In this document: in pieces, positions 45,033 to 53,780 of the stretch
Layout: each line of letters begins with the position of its first letter
Position numbering within the stretch: position 1 is the first letter of the stretch
Assembly (NCBI GenBank): GCA_965140355.1
Contig: OZ223194.1
Span: 930,001-994,000 of the forward strand
Direction: 5' to 3'
DNA from: Acetobacterium sp965140355
GTDB lineage: Bacteria; Bacillota; Clostridia; Eubacteriales; Eubacteriaceae
DNA length: 64,000 bases
The notes under the pieces: model-generated
Database searches by the model: none
The model's input: only the letters and a program-made list of their open reading frames with translations
Told to the model about the DNA's origin: nothing
Position numbers and translations under genes: made by a program

Positions 45033-46907
45033 CTACTTCGCAATTTGATTTCTTCCGTTTTCTTTTGCATAATAAAGCAGTTCATCCGCCCGATGAATCA
45101 TTTTATTGATATCTTCGCCGCTGTTTTCGACAACGCCGCCACTGACTGTCACCGTATGATCGTCACTAAAAGCCCACCGCATCGTTTCAATCTTTGCTCT
45201 TATTCTATTGGCAAAAAAATAGGCCATCTCCAAATCTGTTTTGGGCATAATGACAAGAAATTCTTCACCCCCATAACGACCAAAATAATCTGTTTTTCTT
45301 AAGGTGCTGCTAACATTTTTAGAGAGATCAACCAATACCTGGTCGCCAGCCAAATGTCCAAACTGGTCATTAACTTTTTTGAAAAAATCAATATCAAACA
45401 ACAATATTGATAAGTTCTTCCCATAATCAATCGCGATGTTAATTTCATTTCCCAGTATTTCGGTGATCTTTTTTCGATTTAAAATTTGCGTCAAACCATC
45501 CGTCACCGCCATATGATGCAATGATTCCAACGCTTCCTCTACCTCTGCTTCTTTTTCTTTTAAATCATTAACCATGCTATTAAAATAATTGGTCAGTTCT
45601 CCAATTTCGGTGCCGAACTCGACTTCGATTTTTTCGGCATTTTTAAAATTGCGATCTTCTATGATATTTCGGACAGAGTTCGAAAGTTCAAAAATACTGG
45701 TACTGGCCCCATGTTCGGCGATATTTAAGCCAATTTCTTCATGACTGGGCGATACGCGCATTGGCACAAATTTATTAATAACCTTCATTAAAACAAAGGA
45801 TACACCAAAGGCCCAGACAAACGCCGTCGTCGCACCTAATAGTTGAACCATGATCTGATGGGAACGGGTGATACCAAATTCAAGCAGAAAATTTTCTTTA
45901 ATAAAAATCCCGGTCGCAATTGTTCCCCATACTCCGGCAAATCCGTGTACTGGTATCGCCCCAACGACATCATCCAGCTTGAGTTTTTCTAAAAACAATA
46001 CCCCAAAATAAACGATTAAACCGGAAACTACCCCAATAATCAGTGCTCCCACGGCACTCACATAATAACAACCGGCTGTGATTCCCACCAAGCCCCCCAG
46101 AATCCCGTTAATGATGCTTTCCGGTTCCGGCAATTGGTTTTTACTAAATTTCCAACTAATAAATAGACCCGTAATCCCGCCGAAAGCCGCTGATATCATG
46201 GTATTGGCAATGATACCAGCAATTTTTGTAGTGGCTGTTAAGGTGCTTCCGGCGTTAAAGCCAAACCAGGCAAAAAATAAAATAAAAACCCCAAAGTATG
46301 CAAAAACCAGATTGTGGCCTCTTATTTTATTTGCTTTGCCATCTTTTGAAAATCTTCCCAATCTTGGCCCGATGATGATAATTCCCGAAAGGCCAACCCA
46401 GGCGCCAATTGAATGAACCACCGTCGAGCCGGCAAAATCAAGAAATCCCAGTTGCTGAAGCCAACCAGCATTATCAGCATAAAAATAACCACCCCAGGCC
46501 CAATGACCAAAAATTGGATAAATAAACGCCGACGTGATAAACGACATCAATAAATAGGTGCTGAATTTTGCTCTTTCCGCAACGGCTCCCGAATCAATCG
46601 TTGCTGCTGTTCCGGCAAATACTGCCTGAAAAAGAAAAAAAGCTGCCATCCAATCATCTTGTTCGAAATTTACAAAAAAATCGCTGCTGCCAATAATTCC
46701 GTGAAATGATGTGCCAAACATCAGTCCAAAACCAATAAACCAAAAAGCCGCAACCGATAAAATAAAATCCGACATATTCTTAATTGCAACATTAATTGAA
46801 TTTTTTGCCCGTGTCAGTCCTGTTTCCAATGCCATAAAGCCTGGCTGCATGAGAAAAACAATCATCGCCGATATAACAACCCATAAATAATCTGAAATAT
46901 TCTTCAT
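45033..46907 (-). CDS. ammonium transporter (Amt) fused to HAMP-like and GGDEF domains
   Basis: 624 aa from ATG 46907 (G-rich site). Residues 1-~400 are an Amt channel with the first pore His in FAGSTVVHSIGAW and the second in VPVHGFAGVWG. A HAMP-like segment (EFGTEIGELTNYFNSMVNDLK) and a coiled coil follow, then a diguanylate cyclase with RYGGEEFLVI (GGEEF ~546-550) and the inhibitory RxxD site as RKTD exactly five residues before it. So the cyclase should be active and product-inhibited. Ammonium flux could set c-di-GMP. The gene has no adjacent glnK. Confidence 0.9.
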   Translation of the reverse strand: MKNISDYLWVVISAMIVFLMQPGFMALETGLTRAKNSINVAIKNMSDFILSVAAFWFIGFGLMFGTSFHGIIGSSDFFVNFEQDDWMAAFFLFQAVFAGTAATIDSGAVAERAKFSTYLLMSFITSAFIYPIFGHWAWGGYFYADNAGWLQQLGFLDFAGSTVVHSIGAWVGLSGIIIIGPRLGRFSKDGKANKIRGHNLVFAYFGVFILFFAWFGFNAGSTLTATTKIAGIIANTMISAAFGGITGLFISWKFSKNQLPEPESIINGILGGLVGITAGCYYVSAVGALIIGVVSGLIVYFGVLFLEKLKLDDVVGAIPVHGFAGVWGTIATGIFIKENFLLEFGITRSHQIMVQLLGATTAFVWAFGVSFVLMKVINKFVPMRVSPSHEEIGLNIAEHGASTSIFELSNSVRNIIEDRNFKNAEKIEVEFGTEIGELTNYFNSMVNDLKEKEAEVEEALESLHHMAVTDGLTQILNRKKITEILGNEINIAIDYGKNLSILLFDIDFFKKVNDQFGHLAGDQVLVDLSKNVSSTLRKTDYFGRYGGEEFLVIMPKTDLEMAYFFANRIRAKIETMRWAFSDDHTVTVSGGVVENSGEDINKMIHRADELLYYAKENGRNQIAK

Positions 46908-47347
46908 CCAACGCCCCCATTTTATCTTTCGTAAGAACACCACATTGTCAGGTGTTTTGTGTTTTTAGTCTCACTATTTTTTCTAAACAATAACCAGCAT
47001 TCGTATCCTTTGTATGAAAATCAGTTAGTTCGTTTTTAAGTTTATCATTAACCCCGGTTTATTTAAAATTGCTTCATGAAAAGTTTCAATTGTTGATTGA
47101 CTATTAAAGGCCAATTACAAAAAATCTTCGGCTAAACACCAGATTTTTAACATTCGCCAAATAATATCACTCCATTGACACAAAAAAAAGCCAACCTTTT
47201 ACCGAGGTTGACTTTCATTGTCAGATTTTTAACTTTAAACCGTCTTTATTATGTTATTATAATATTATCATAATTAACAAGATTAGTCAATATTACTCCA
47301 GAATTGGTTTATGGAGTAATACGGCCAAGCGTTTATTAATCATTCTT
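46908..47347. other. intergenic region before the Amt-GGDEF gene
   Basis: 440 bp without a convincing ORF. It holds the terminator at 47182-47214 and, in its left part, the promoter of the Amt-GGDEF gene. I see no riboswitch-like structure. Confidence 0.5.
47182..47214 (-). terminator. rho-independent terminator
   Basis: On the minus strand AGTCAACCT pairs with AGGTTGGCT around CGGTAAA, followed by T8 (A run 47182-47189). It ends transcripts from the DUF3592-like gene. Confidence 0.85.
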
Positions 47348-47752
47348 TTACTCAATAAGAAAAGTCAATATTTCAATTAATCCACCAACGCTTCCAATGA
47401 TCGCCGCATTAAAAAAATAACGTTGATCGCCAATCACCACCACATCTTCGGGATTATCCGGCTGGTAGCGAATTCGAACAACCTGGCCCATTTCATAACG
47501 CTGATCACCTTGCGATGCCAATGCCTCGGACTGAAAAACAGTATCCGCAATTGTATATTCCAATATCGGTGTGAATTCATCATAAACCTGCCGTCCGGTT
47601 CGCACCTTGTTTTCCTTCACGTTCACCACTACTGCCTCAACTTCGATGCCATTACTTTCTGTTCTTTTCAAATGAATCAATAAAATGATTGAAACAATCA
47701 TCAAGACAATTCCGCCATACCGAAAAACAGCGATCATCATTGCACTTATCAT
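47348..47752 (-). CDS. DUF3592-like membrane protein
   Basis: 134 aa. Hydrophobic helix at ~8-28, a soluble beta-rich middle (VEAVVVNVKENKVRTGRQVYDEFTPILEYTI...VRIRYQPDNPEDVVV) and a second helix at the C-terminus. This helix-beta-helix pattern with YxPxNPE is typical of DUF3592. Function unknown; single gene. Confidence 0.75.
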   Translation of the reverse strand: MISAMMIAVFRYGGIVLMIVSIILLIHLKRTESNGIEVEAVVVNVKENKVRTGRQVYDEFTPILEYTIADTVFQSEALASQGDQRYEMGQVVRIRYQPDNPEDVVVIGDQRYFFNAAIIGSVGGLIEILTFLIE

Positions 47753-47885
47753 TCGTTTTTCCTTTCATTCCCCATTTTCAAGCGTTTATGCCCCGCGATA
47801 AAAGTGTTGTGATTCATTTTTATCCATTATATAATGAAACCCACTAAATTGATGCAATAAATTATTTCAAGGAGGATTTTTCAAG

Positions 47886-48560
47886 ATGGATAAAAAGAAT
47901 ACCGTTTGCGAAACCACCCCACAAAACCCGGTTTATCAAATATTGACAGCCACTCCGGGCGCCTATGAAAAAGCCGCTCAGGCCATCCGAGATGGTAAAA
48001 TTGTGGTCATGCCAACCCTGACCATCTATGTGCTGGTATGCGACGCCTTTAATGCGGCCGCATTGAAACGATTAAGAGAAATCCGTCATAGTCCCGCCGA
48101 TAAACCCATTACCATTGTCATGGATAAATCCAAAATACCGGAATACGCGGTGCTTGATGAGCGCCAAAAGAAGATTATCGATATCTTTTCACCCTCCCCG
48201 GTTAGTCTATATGTTCAAAAAAAAGAAAAAACCCCACTTGACGCCGCAACCGCTTCTTCCGATGCCATTGTGGTTTATTTTCAGGATAGTCCGATCCGCG
48301 ATCTTTATGAATGTTTCGGAAGCATCCTCGCGATCAGCTCTTCCAATACCAAAGCGCTGCTTGCCGCCAAAACCATCGAAGAATCGATTGCTTATTTTGG
48401 TGAAACTGTTGATCTGTATATTGACGGTGGCCCGGCTCAGGGCGATAATGCCAGCCCTCACATTGATATTCGAACAAACCCTGTTGAATCCAGACGCGCC
48501 GCTAACCATTTTCCATTTGAAAAAATCAAAGCTATTCTGACCGAACATGGTTTAACATAA
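47886..48560 (+). CDS. YrdC/Sua5-like protein
   Basis: 224 aa with a YrdC-type fold: AAQAIRDGKIVVMPTLTIYVLVCDAFN, LREIRHSPADKPITIVM, a central strand region and ISSSNTKALLA. Sua5/YrdC makes the threonylcarbamoyl adenylate for tRNA t6A. Here several usual KRP...PL-type binding residues differ (no KxR near the N-terminus), so it may be a paralogue with another role. AAGGAGG site 10 nt upstream. Confidence 0.75.
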   Translation: MDKKNTVCETTPQNPVYQILTATPGAYEKAAQAIRDGKIVVMPTLTIYVLVCDAFNAAALKRLREIRHSPADKPITIVMDKSKIPEYAVLDERQKKIIDIFSPSPVSLYVQKKEKTPLDAATASSDAIVVYFQDSPIRDLYECFGSILAISSSNTKALLAAKTIEESIAYFGETVDLYIDGGPAQGDNASPHIDIRTNPVESRRAANHFPFEKIKAILTEHGLT

Positions 48561-48603
48561 ACCCCACCACTAATCCATCCGACTCGAAGATATTTCTGGA
48601 TCG

Positions 48604-48638
48604 AAAAAAAGTCAGCTATTTATTTAGCTGACTTTTTT
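48604..48638. terminator. bidirectional terminator between yrdC-like gene and acsB
   Basis: GTCAGCTA (48611-48618) pairs with TAGCTGAC (48625-48632), flanked by A7 and T6. It serves the plus-strand gene ending at 48560 and the minus-strand acsB ending at 48700. Confidence 0.88.
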
Positions 48639-48699
48639 AATCAGAACAGATTTATGTTTTTTCTTCAATCTTGCTCTTTTTAACTTAGTAACAAAGTAA

Positions 48700-50835
48700 C
48701 TACATAATCGGATCCATTTCCAGTGCCGGATGACCTTTAGATTCCAGGAATTCCAATACGGCTTCGGAATCGGTAGCAATGGTTTCATCACAAACCATAT
48801 CGGCAAAATTTTCAATGCCGGTCATTTCAAAGACAGCTTTATTTAGGCGTTCTGCCACATCGTCTTTTAATTCTTTTGGCATCCAGACGATTCGTGACAA
48901 TCCCCCTTCTGCTGACATAAATTTCTTAGAACCAATCAAAAAGCGACCATGTCCCATGAAACCAGGCGTTTGAACACCACCACCGGTCATTGATGCCAGT
49001 TCGCCAAAAGTCATCCCAACCGGCGATATGTCACTAAATTCGCGATTAACAATAATGACCCCGTTGGCCTCCGGCATAATCCCGCAAATACATTCGAAAC
49101 AACCGCATGATGTCATCGGATCTTCCAGAATCGAATATAGGGTGACCTTTTCAACTGCCCCTTGGGATGCACTGGCAACCGCCTTGTCAACCGCTTCCCA
49201 ACGGCCTGTTTGTTCGTCAATGGCCTGCCCTTTTACCACTGGTTGATTAGGACCTTCCGGGTCCAGTTCTTTTGTTGCTTTCGCATCTAACCATGAAACG
49301 GCGCCGCAAAGGCCTAACCGTTCCGGGGTGACAATACACACATGGCTTGGCGCAAATGATTGACATAACAAGCAGGTATAGAAGGTATCGACACTTTCAT
49401 CGGTTAAGGCACCCATTCGTTCATCCCGTTCCGCATAAATTGGTTTAACCAATTCTTCACCCAGTCGTTTAACATCTTCAGCGTTTGTATAGATGGTGAT
49501 TTCACATTTATCAACAACTTTTTCAAAATCGGAGCGCATTTTAGCATATAAAACTTCTCCAATATGTTTCAAGCGGAAACCTTTTCCGAAAGCTTCTTTG
49601 GTCAAACGAATCCAAGCAATGTTTCGTTGTCCCACATGCATCGCCCCGTCAATATAGTTGGTAAAATAATGAATCCGTCGTTCCAAAACGGTTTCGAAAT
49701 CTTTTTGCATCGCTTTTCCGCCAACGGTAACGACAATCCCTAATGGTAAACGGACAACATCTTTTTCAGCAAACATCGGATCATCGATATCTGGTCCAAT
49801 TAAGGTAATTTTATGATCTTCCATTTCGGCCGGATCACCGCTTGTGACCAGTTCCCAGCATTCGGTTTTATTGCCACCAAATTCGGCAAACATCGCATCT
49901 TTACGGACGCGTTCACCTTCAAACGCTGAGGCCACTGCTACCGGCACGTCGATTTTAGTGACTTTGATTTTAATTTCGCGGGCTTCCAACGAGAATTCAA
50001 CGGTTTTTTCAAGGTCGGCCTGAGTCATTAAAGCCCCGGGCACTTCAGGTACCGCAACATCGGCAATAACGGGGAATCCCAAAGCAATCGCCCCGGCTCC
50101 AACCGCAACGATGACTTCATTTATTTCGCCAAAGGTATTAACAAAAGCGGGTACCCGTTCTTTCGTATAGGCTAAAAACTCTGGTAACTTACCCGGTTCA
50201 ATCGCACCAAAAATAAGCGCCGCCCGAATTGCTACGGAAACAACATGAATTACCGAAGTTATTTCATGACCTAATGGAATGACCCGATAATCCAAACCCA
50301 TTTTTACTCCCGCATCCAAAGCTTGTTCGATGATATTACCCACCATAAAGGTTAATAGACCTTTTTGCTGATAGTCTTTAACAATTGCTGCCAGTGCCGC
50401 AGGGTCTGAAGCTTCACCTAAAAGAACGGCAATCCCGGGAATATCTCCGGTTACCAGTGGCACTCCCAATGACCGAATGATCGGATCGGCAACAAAACCA
50501 ATTCCAGAATCATTGGCATAAGGGTCACCTTCCAGATAACGCAGCGCTTCGATAATTTCTGCCCCAACGGCCGTTGCCAAACCGGCATTTAGCGCTTCGC
50601 CTAAATCTTCCTTATTGGTAATCAGACTTTTCAAAATCCCCACGGCCGCTGGTAAATCACCTAATGTTTTAATCTTAACGCCTGTTGCAGCATAAATAAT
50701 CGGCAAAAAATAAGCCGTATCGGGATATCCGACGGAATGATCGGCACCATATTTTTCAATGGCATCATTCACAGCTCCTTCTGTTAACCCTGCAACCGCA
50801 TTCGAACCAGCATAAATTAAATCTGTTAAACTCAT
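48700..50835 (-). CDS. acsB: acetyl-CoA synthase (CODH/ACS beta subunit)
   Basis: 711 aa, close to the usual length (about 730). All A-cluster cysteines are present in TCLLCQSFAPSHVC, the Cys ten residues later (GLCGAVSW) and SCGCFECICG. The N-terminal CODH-contact and central domains are complete. The enzyme joins CO, a corrinoid-bound methyl group and CoA to make acetyl-CoA in the Wood-Ljungdahl pathway. Other pathway genes (acsA, C, D, E, cooC) are not here, so this is either an isolated single copy or a second paralogue. It has a sigma-54 promoter at 50884-50899 and its probable activator upstream. Confidence 0.96.
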   Translation of the reverse strand: MSLTDLIYAGSNAVAGLTEGAVNDAIEKYGADHSVGYPDTAYFLPIIYAATGVKIKTLGDLPAAVGILKSLITNKEDLGEALNAGLATAVGAEIIEALRYLEGDPYANDSGIGFVADPIIRSLGVPLVTGDIPGIAVLLGEASDPAALAAIVKDYQQKGLLTFMVGNIIEQALDAGVKMGLDYRVIPLGHEITSVIHVVSVAIRAALIFGAIEPGKLPEFLAYTKERVPAFVNTFGEINEVIVAVGAGAIALGFPVIADVAVPEVPGALMTQADLEKTVEFSLEAREIKIKVTKIDVPVAVASAFEGERVRKDAMFAEFGGNKTECWELVTSGDPAEMEDHKITLIGPDIDDPMFAEKDVVRLPLGIVVTVGGKAMQKDFETVLERRIHYFTNYIDGAMHVGQRNIAWIRLTKEAFGKGFRLKHIGEVLYAKMRSDFEKVVDKCEITIYTNAEDVKRLGEELVKPIYAERDERMGALTDESVDTFYTCLLCQSFAPSHVCIVTPERLGLCGAVSWLDAKATKELDPEGPNQPVVKGQAIDEQTGRWEAVDKAVASASQGAVEKVTLYSILEDPMTSCGCFECICGIMPEANGVIIVNREFSDISPVGMTFGELASMTGGGVQTPGFMGHGRFLIGSKKFMSAEGGLSRIVWMPKELKDDVAERLNKAVFEMTGIENFADMVCDETIATDSEAVLEFLESKGHPALEMDPIM

Positions 50836-50883
50836 AATTTTTCACGCTTCCTTTTCAAAGAAATTATTATGTTATTTATATAA

Positions 50884-50899
50884 AGCAAGTTTTATGCCA
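50884..50899 (-). promoter_or_regulatory. sigma-54 promoter of acsB
   Basis: Minus strand TGGCAT-N5-TTGCT, close to the consensus TGGCAC-N5-TTGCW with correct spacing. It is ~50 bp before the acsB ATG and downstream of the activator gene on the same strand. Confidence 0.8.
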
Positions 50900-50961
50900 A
50901 AAATAAAACCTGTCTAAAATTAGCATCTAAGCGAATTTCAGCACTTATCCCGAACATTTTA

Positions 50962-51010
50962 GTGTCTAATATTTTGACACTGTCAAATATATTTTTACAC
51001 TTTTTGACAC
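50962..51010. promoter_or_regulatory. candidate activator sites upstream of acsB
   Basis: TTTGACA-C-TGTCAAA (50973-50987) is a perfect inverted repeat; GTGTC...GACAC (50962-50980) overlaps it, and TTTGACAC recurs at 51003-51010. They lie 65-125 bp upstream of the -24/-12 promoter, the normal distance for sigma-54 activator binding. Confidence 0.65.
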
Positions 51011-51030
51011 TTTTTAACCGAACCAGCATC

Positions 51031-52974
51031 CTAACGGGAAATTGCGATGTTATATTTTTTAATTTTATTATAAAGTGTTTGACGCGTTATACCAAGCTTT
51101 TCGGCTGCCGCCGACTTGTTGTTATGACAATTTTTCAAAATCCTAACAATTAGCTCTTTTTCGCTTTCTTTAATTTCACTTTTAACGCTCCCCGAATCGA
51201 AACTATTTAACGTTTCTACGCTATTCAGCTCGGTAATAATTATATCTTTACCAATGATCCGATCATCCACCAAAAAGGTCAGTCGTTTAATCACATTTTC
51301 CAGTTCTCTGATATTACCGGGCCAATTATAATTCATCAATTCCTGAATTCCGGCCTGATCAATTTTTTTCAATTCGGTTCCGTTTTCCTGACTGATCTGT
51401 TCCAATATTTTAGCAACGAGCGCCGGAATTTCCGGCCGTCGTTTTCGCAGCGGCGGCAAAATTATATTAATAACATTCAGTCGATAATACAAATCTTTTC
51501 GGAATAACCCCTCCCTGATCATCGCTTCCAAATTTTGGCTGGTTGCGGCAATAACTCGGGTATCCACCGTTTTAGTCGTGACCGAGCCCATTTTTTCAAA
51601 CTTTTTTTCCTGTAGAAAACGAAGTAATTTGGCTTGTATCTCGATTGGAATCTCCGCAATTTCATCTAAAAAAACAGTCCCGCCCTGAGCCATTTCCAGT
51701 CTTCCCACTTTTCCATTCCGGTTAGCCCCGGTAAAAGCTCCGGATTCATAACCAAAAAGTTCCGTTTCAAAAAAGTTCTTGGGGATTGTCGTGCAATCAA
51801 TATAAACAAAGGGTTTTTGACTGCGGGGGCTTTCCTGATGAACAATTTCGGCAAACATTGTTTTTCCCGTGCCACTTTCGCCCCGCATCAAAATTGAGGC
51901 ATCCGTTTTTGATACCTTTTTTATGTAATTCACCAGCCCCACCATTTCATGACTGTCAACAATAACGTTTGGATCGCGAAGTTTTACGGTCTCTGGTGGG
52001 CTCGTTTTATTTTTGCTGCCAATCCGTTCTTCCAGATCCGATATTTTATCAAGCAGTAGTTTAATAAAATCAGACTCGATTGGAATAACCTGTCTCAGCA
52101 CTGCCTTTGATTCTAAAATTGGACTCTCAAAGATGATATGTTCCTTACCGGCAATCAGTTGCTGCCAAATGGCTGGTTCTCCAGTCGCCAAAACCTCGGT
52201 ATATTTCGACTCCCAGGCTAAAGAAATGACGCTTGTGTTTTTTTCGAATGCCGAAGACAAGAAGTCCTGATATTTTTTATTGATTCGCTTAACCATGCCA
52301 TTACTGTCAATGACCGCCAGATAATTGGGGATGCTGTCGATAATATTCTGATTGAAATTATCGGCTTCTAAAGCAGTTTCCAAAGCATCATTGAGTTTTT
52401 TATTATCCCGAGTCGAACGCTGACTTTGGGATTGGATCTGATTTTTGCTTTTAGCTAATTTTAACGAATTGATCGTCAAATAAAGCATATTAATATCATT
52501 TTTTCCGCCATCGCTTTCTTCATTGACGCTTTTTTGATGATCCTTGGCTTTAGTGACTTCAAATTCGCAATATGCGTCGCCTAAGGCGTTACATTTAACT
52601 TCCACCGCATCCATATCCTGCTTGCTGATGCTACTAACGGCACCCGCTAAAATTCCCGCTTCAAAATAACATACCGGTTTCCCGATATTTTCCATATCAC
52701 TACAAGTAAAACAGTCAAACAAACGAAAGACCACTTTTTCATCCGACATATTGGTAATGACTATTTGTCCAATCCCCAATTCCATGATCTTTTCTGATAA
52801 ACTGTTATAATCTGTTACATTTAAGCTGCGACCGACATTTTTAGCGGTATTATAATATATTTCTTCTTCCACGGCTTTTAAATTCTGATTGGTATTCGCT
52901 AAATTGAGCACCGTTTTTAGATTTTTTTCAACATTATTATAATTTTCATAGTTCACAATGCCATTATTAAACAT
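51031..52974 (-). CDS. sigma-54-dependent activator with V4R and PAS domains
   Basis: 647 aa from ATG 52974 (AAGGAG 8 nt upstream). The N-terminal part is a V4R-type sensor (~60-165) with Cys in LFDCFTC, KPVCYFEAGILAG and ALGDAYCEFEV. A PAS-like domain (~215-320) follows, then the AAA+ core with GESGTGKTMFAE, GAFTGANR (sigma-54 contact) and GGTVFLDEIAEIP, and a Fis-type HTH (KLGITRQTLYNKIKKY) at the end. The next gene in the same direction is acsB behind a sigma-54 promoter, the likely target. The V4R cysteines may bind a metal or ligand linked to C1 metabolism (inference). Confidence 0.9.
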   Translation of the reverse strand: MFNNGIVNYENYNNVEKNLKTVLNLANTNQNLKAVEEEIYYNTAKNVGRSLNVTDYNSLSEKIMELGIGQIVITNMSDEKVVFRLFDCFTCSDMENIGKPVCYFEAGILAGAVSSISKQDMDAVEVKCNALGDAYCEFEVTKAKDHQKSVNEESDGGKNDINMLYLTINSLKLAKSKNQIQSQSQRSTRDNKKLNDALETALEADNFNQNIIDSIPNYLAVIDSNGMVKRINKKYQDFLSSAFEKNTSVISLAWESKYTEVLATGEPAIWQQLIAGKEHIIFESPILESKAVLRQVIPIESDFIKLLLDKISDLEERIGSKNKTSPPETVKLRDPNVIVDSHEMVGLVNYIKKVSKTDASILMRGESGTGKTMFAEIVHQESPRSQKPFVYIDCTTIPKNFFETELFGYESGAFTGANRNGKVGRLEMAQGGTVFLDEIAEIPIEIQAKLLRFLQEKKFEKMGSVTTKTVDTRVIAATSQNLEAMIREGLFRKDLYYRLNVINIILPPLRKRRPEIPALVAKILEQISQENGTELKKIDQAGIQELMNYNWPGNIRELENVIKRLTFLVDDRIIGKDIIITELNSVETLNSFDSGSVKSEIKESEKELIVRILKNCHNNKSAAAEKLGITRQTLYNKIKKYNIAISR

Positions 52975-53256
52975 CACAACATCTCCTTAATTTTAGCCCC
53001 ACTTGTTTGGCCATTTCTAACCTCAACTATGATCATTTTTGACAGCATATCACAGATCGGTAATCATGACAAGCAAACCATCTCTTCGTCATGTGTCATG
53101 CTTAACGACTTCTTAAAAGTTGAAAAGTTCAGGATATCTTAATCTTTTGTTAACGTAATATTTATATTCATCTGTTATTATTTACTCAGCAAATTAAATA
53201 TTCAACCTCTTTGTTAAACAAAGATACTAAATAATAAATTACTAAGGAGAAATACC
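52975..53256. other. intergenic region, divergent promoters
   Basis: 282 bp, AT-rich. It must carry the promoters of the sigma-54 activator and of the hypothetical gene at 53257. I see no clear operator or hairpin. Confidence 0.5.
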
Positions 53257-53643
53257 ATGAACGCATTAACATTAAATAATAATTTACCACTGTCCATGAT
53301 CGAAAAAAAAATACTGCTGATTTGTCAAAATTTCAGTCGCTTACGGATCAAAGCACTATTCGCACAGCCTTCAAAAAGCGGCCTGAAATTCTTTAAAAAA
53401 CGTCAATCTAACATTAAAAACGACCGTAATTTGATGGCTAATGATTTTAACGCCCTTTCTAATCCTGCCAGTAATATGATCCCTGAAACCATCGATCAAT
53501 CACATTCAGGTTTTCTTAATGAGCGCAAACATAAACTATCCGCCGTTGAGCAATTACTTTTATCTAACTATAACTTAGCGATGAATGACTTTGGCGAAAC
53601 TAACATCAAAGGCGTTTTTTCCGACTATAACCGCTACTTATAA
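53257..53643 (+). CDS. hypothetical protein, no family recognised
   Basis: 128 aa. Strong site (AAGGAG 6-7 nt before ATG). The sequence is basic and Asn/Lys-rich in the first 70 residues, then NERKHKLSAVEQLLLSNYN. No signal peptide, membrane helix, repeats or known motif. It lies alone between the sigma-54 activator (divergent) and the choloylglycine hydrolase gene. The clean start and size make it a real gene, but nothing suggests a function; it may be lineage-specific. Confidence 0.5.
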   Translation: MNALTLNNNLPLSMIEKKILLICQNFSRLRIKALFAQPSKSGLKFFKKRQSNIKNDRNLMANDFNALSNPASNMIPETIDQSHSGFLNERKHKLSAVEQLLLSNYNLAMNDFGETNIKGVFSDYNRYL

Positions 53644-53780
53644 TTTCATTAACCCGACTTTCCTGACTACCGATGCCGAGAGGAGACTTTATTTATCCGG
53701 CTCTGCTTAATGCTTATCAACTTTACACCTCATGAAAAATGGGGTATGATGAAGACAATATAGAAAGCAGGTGCCTAAAT

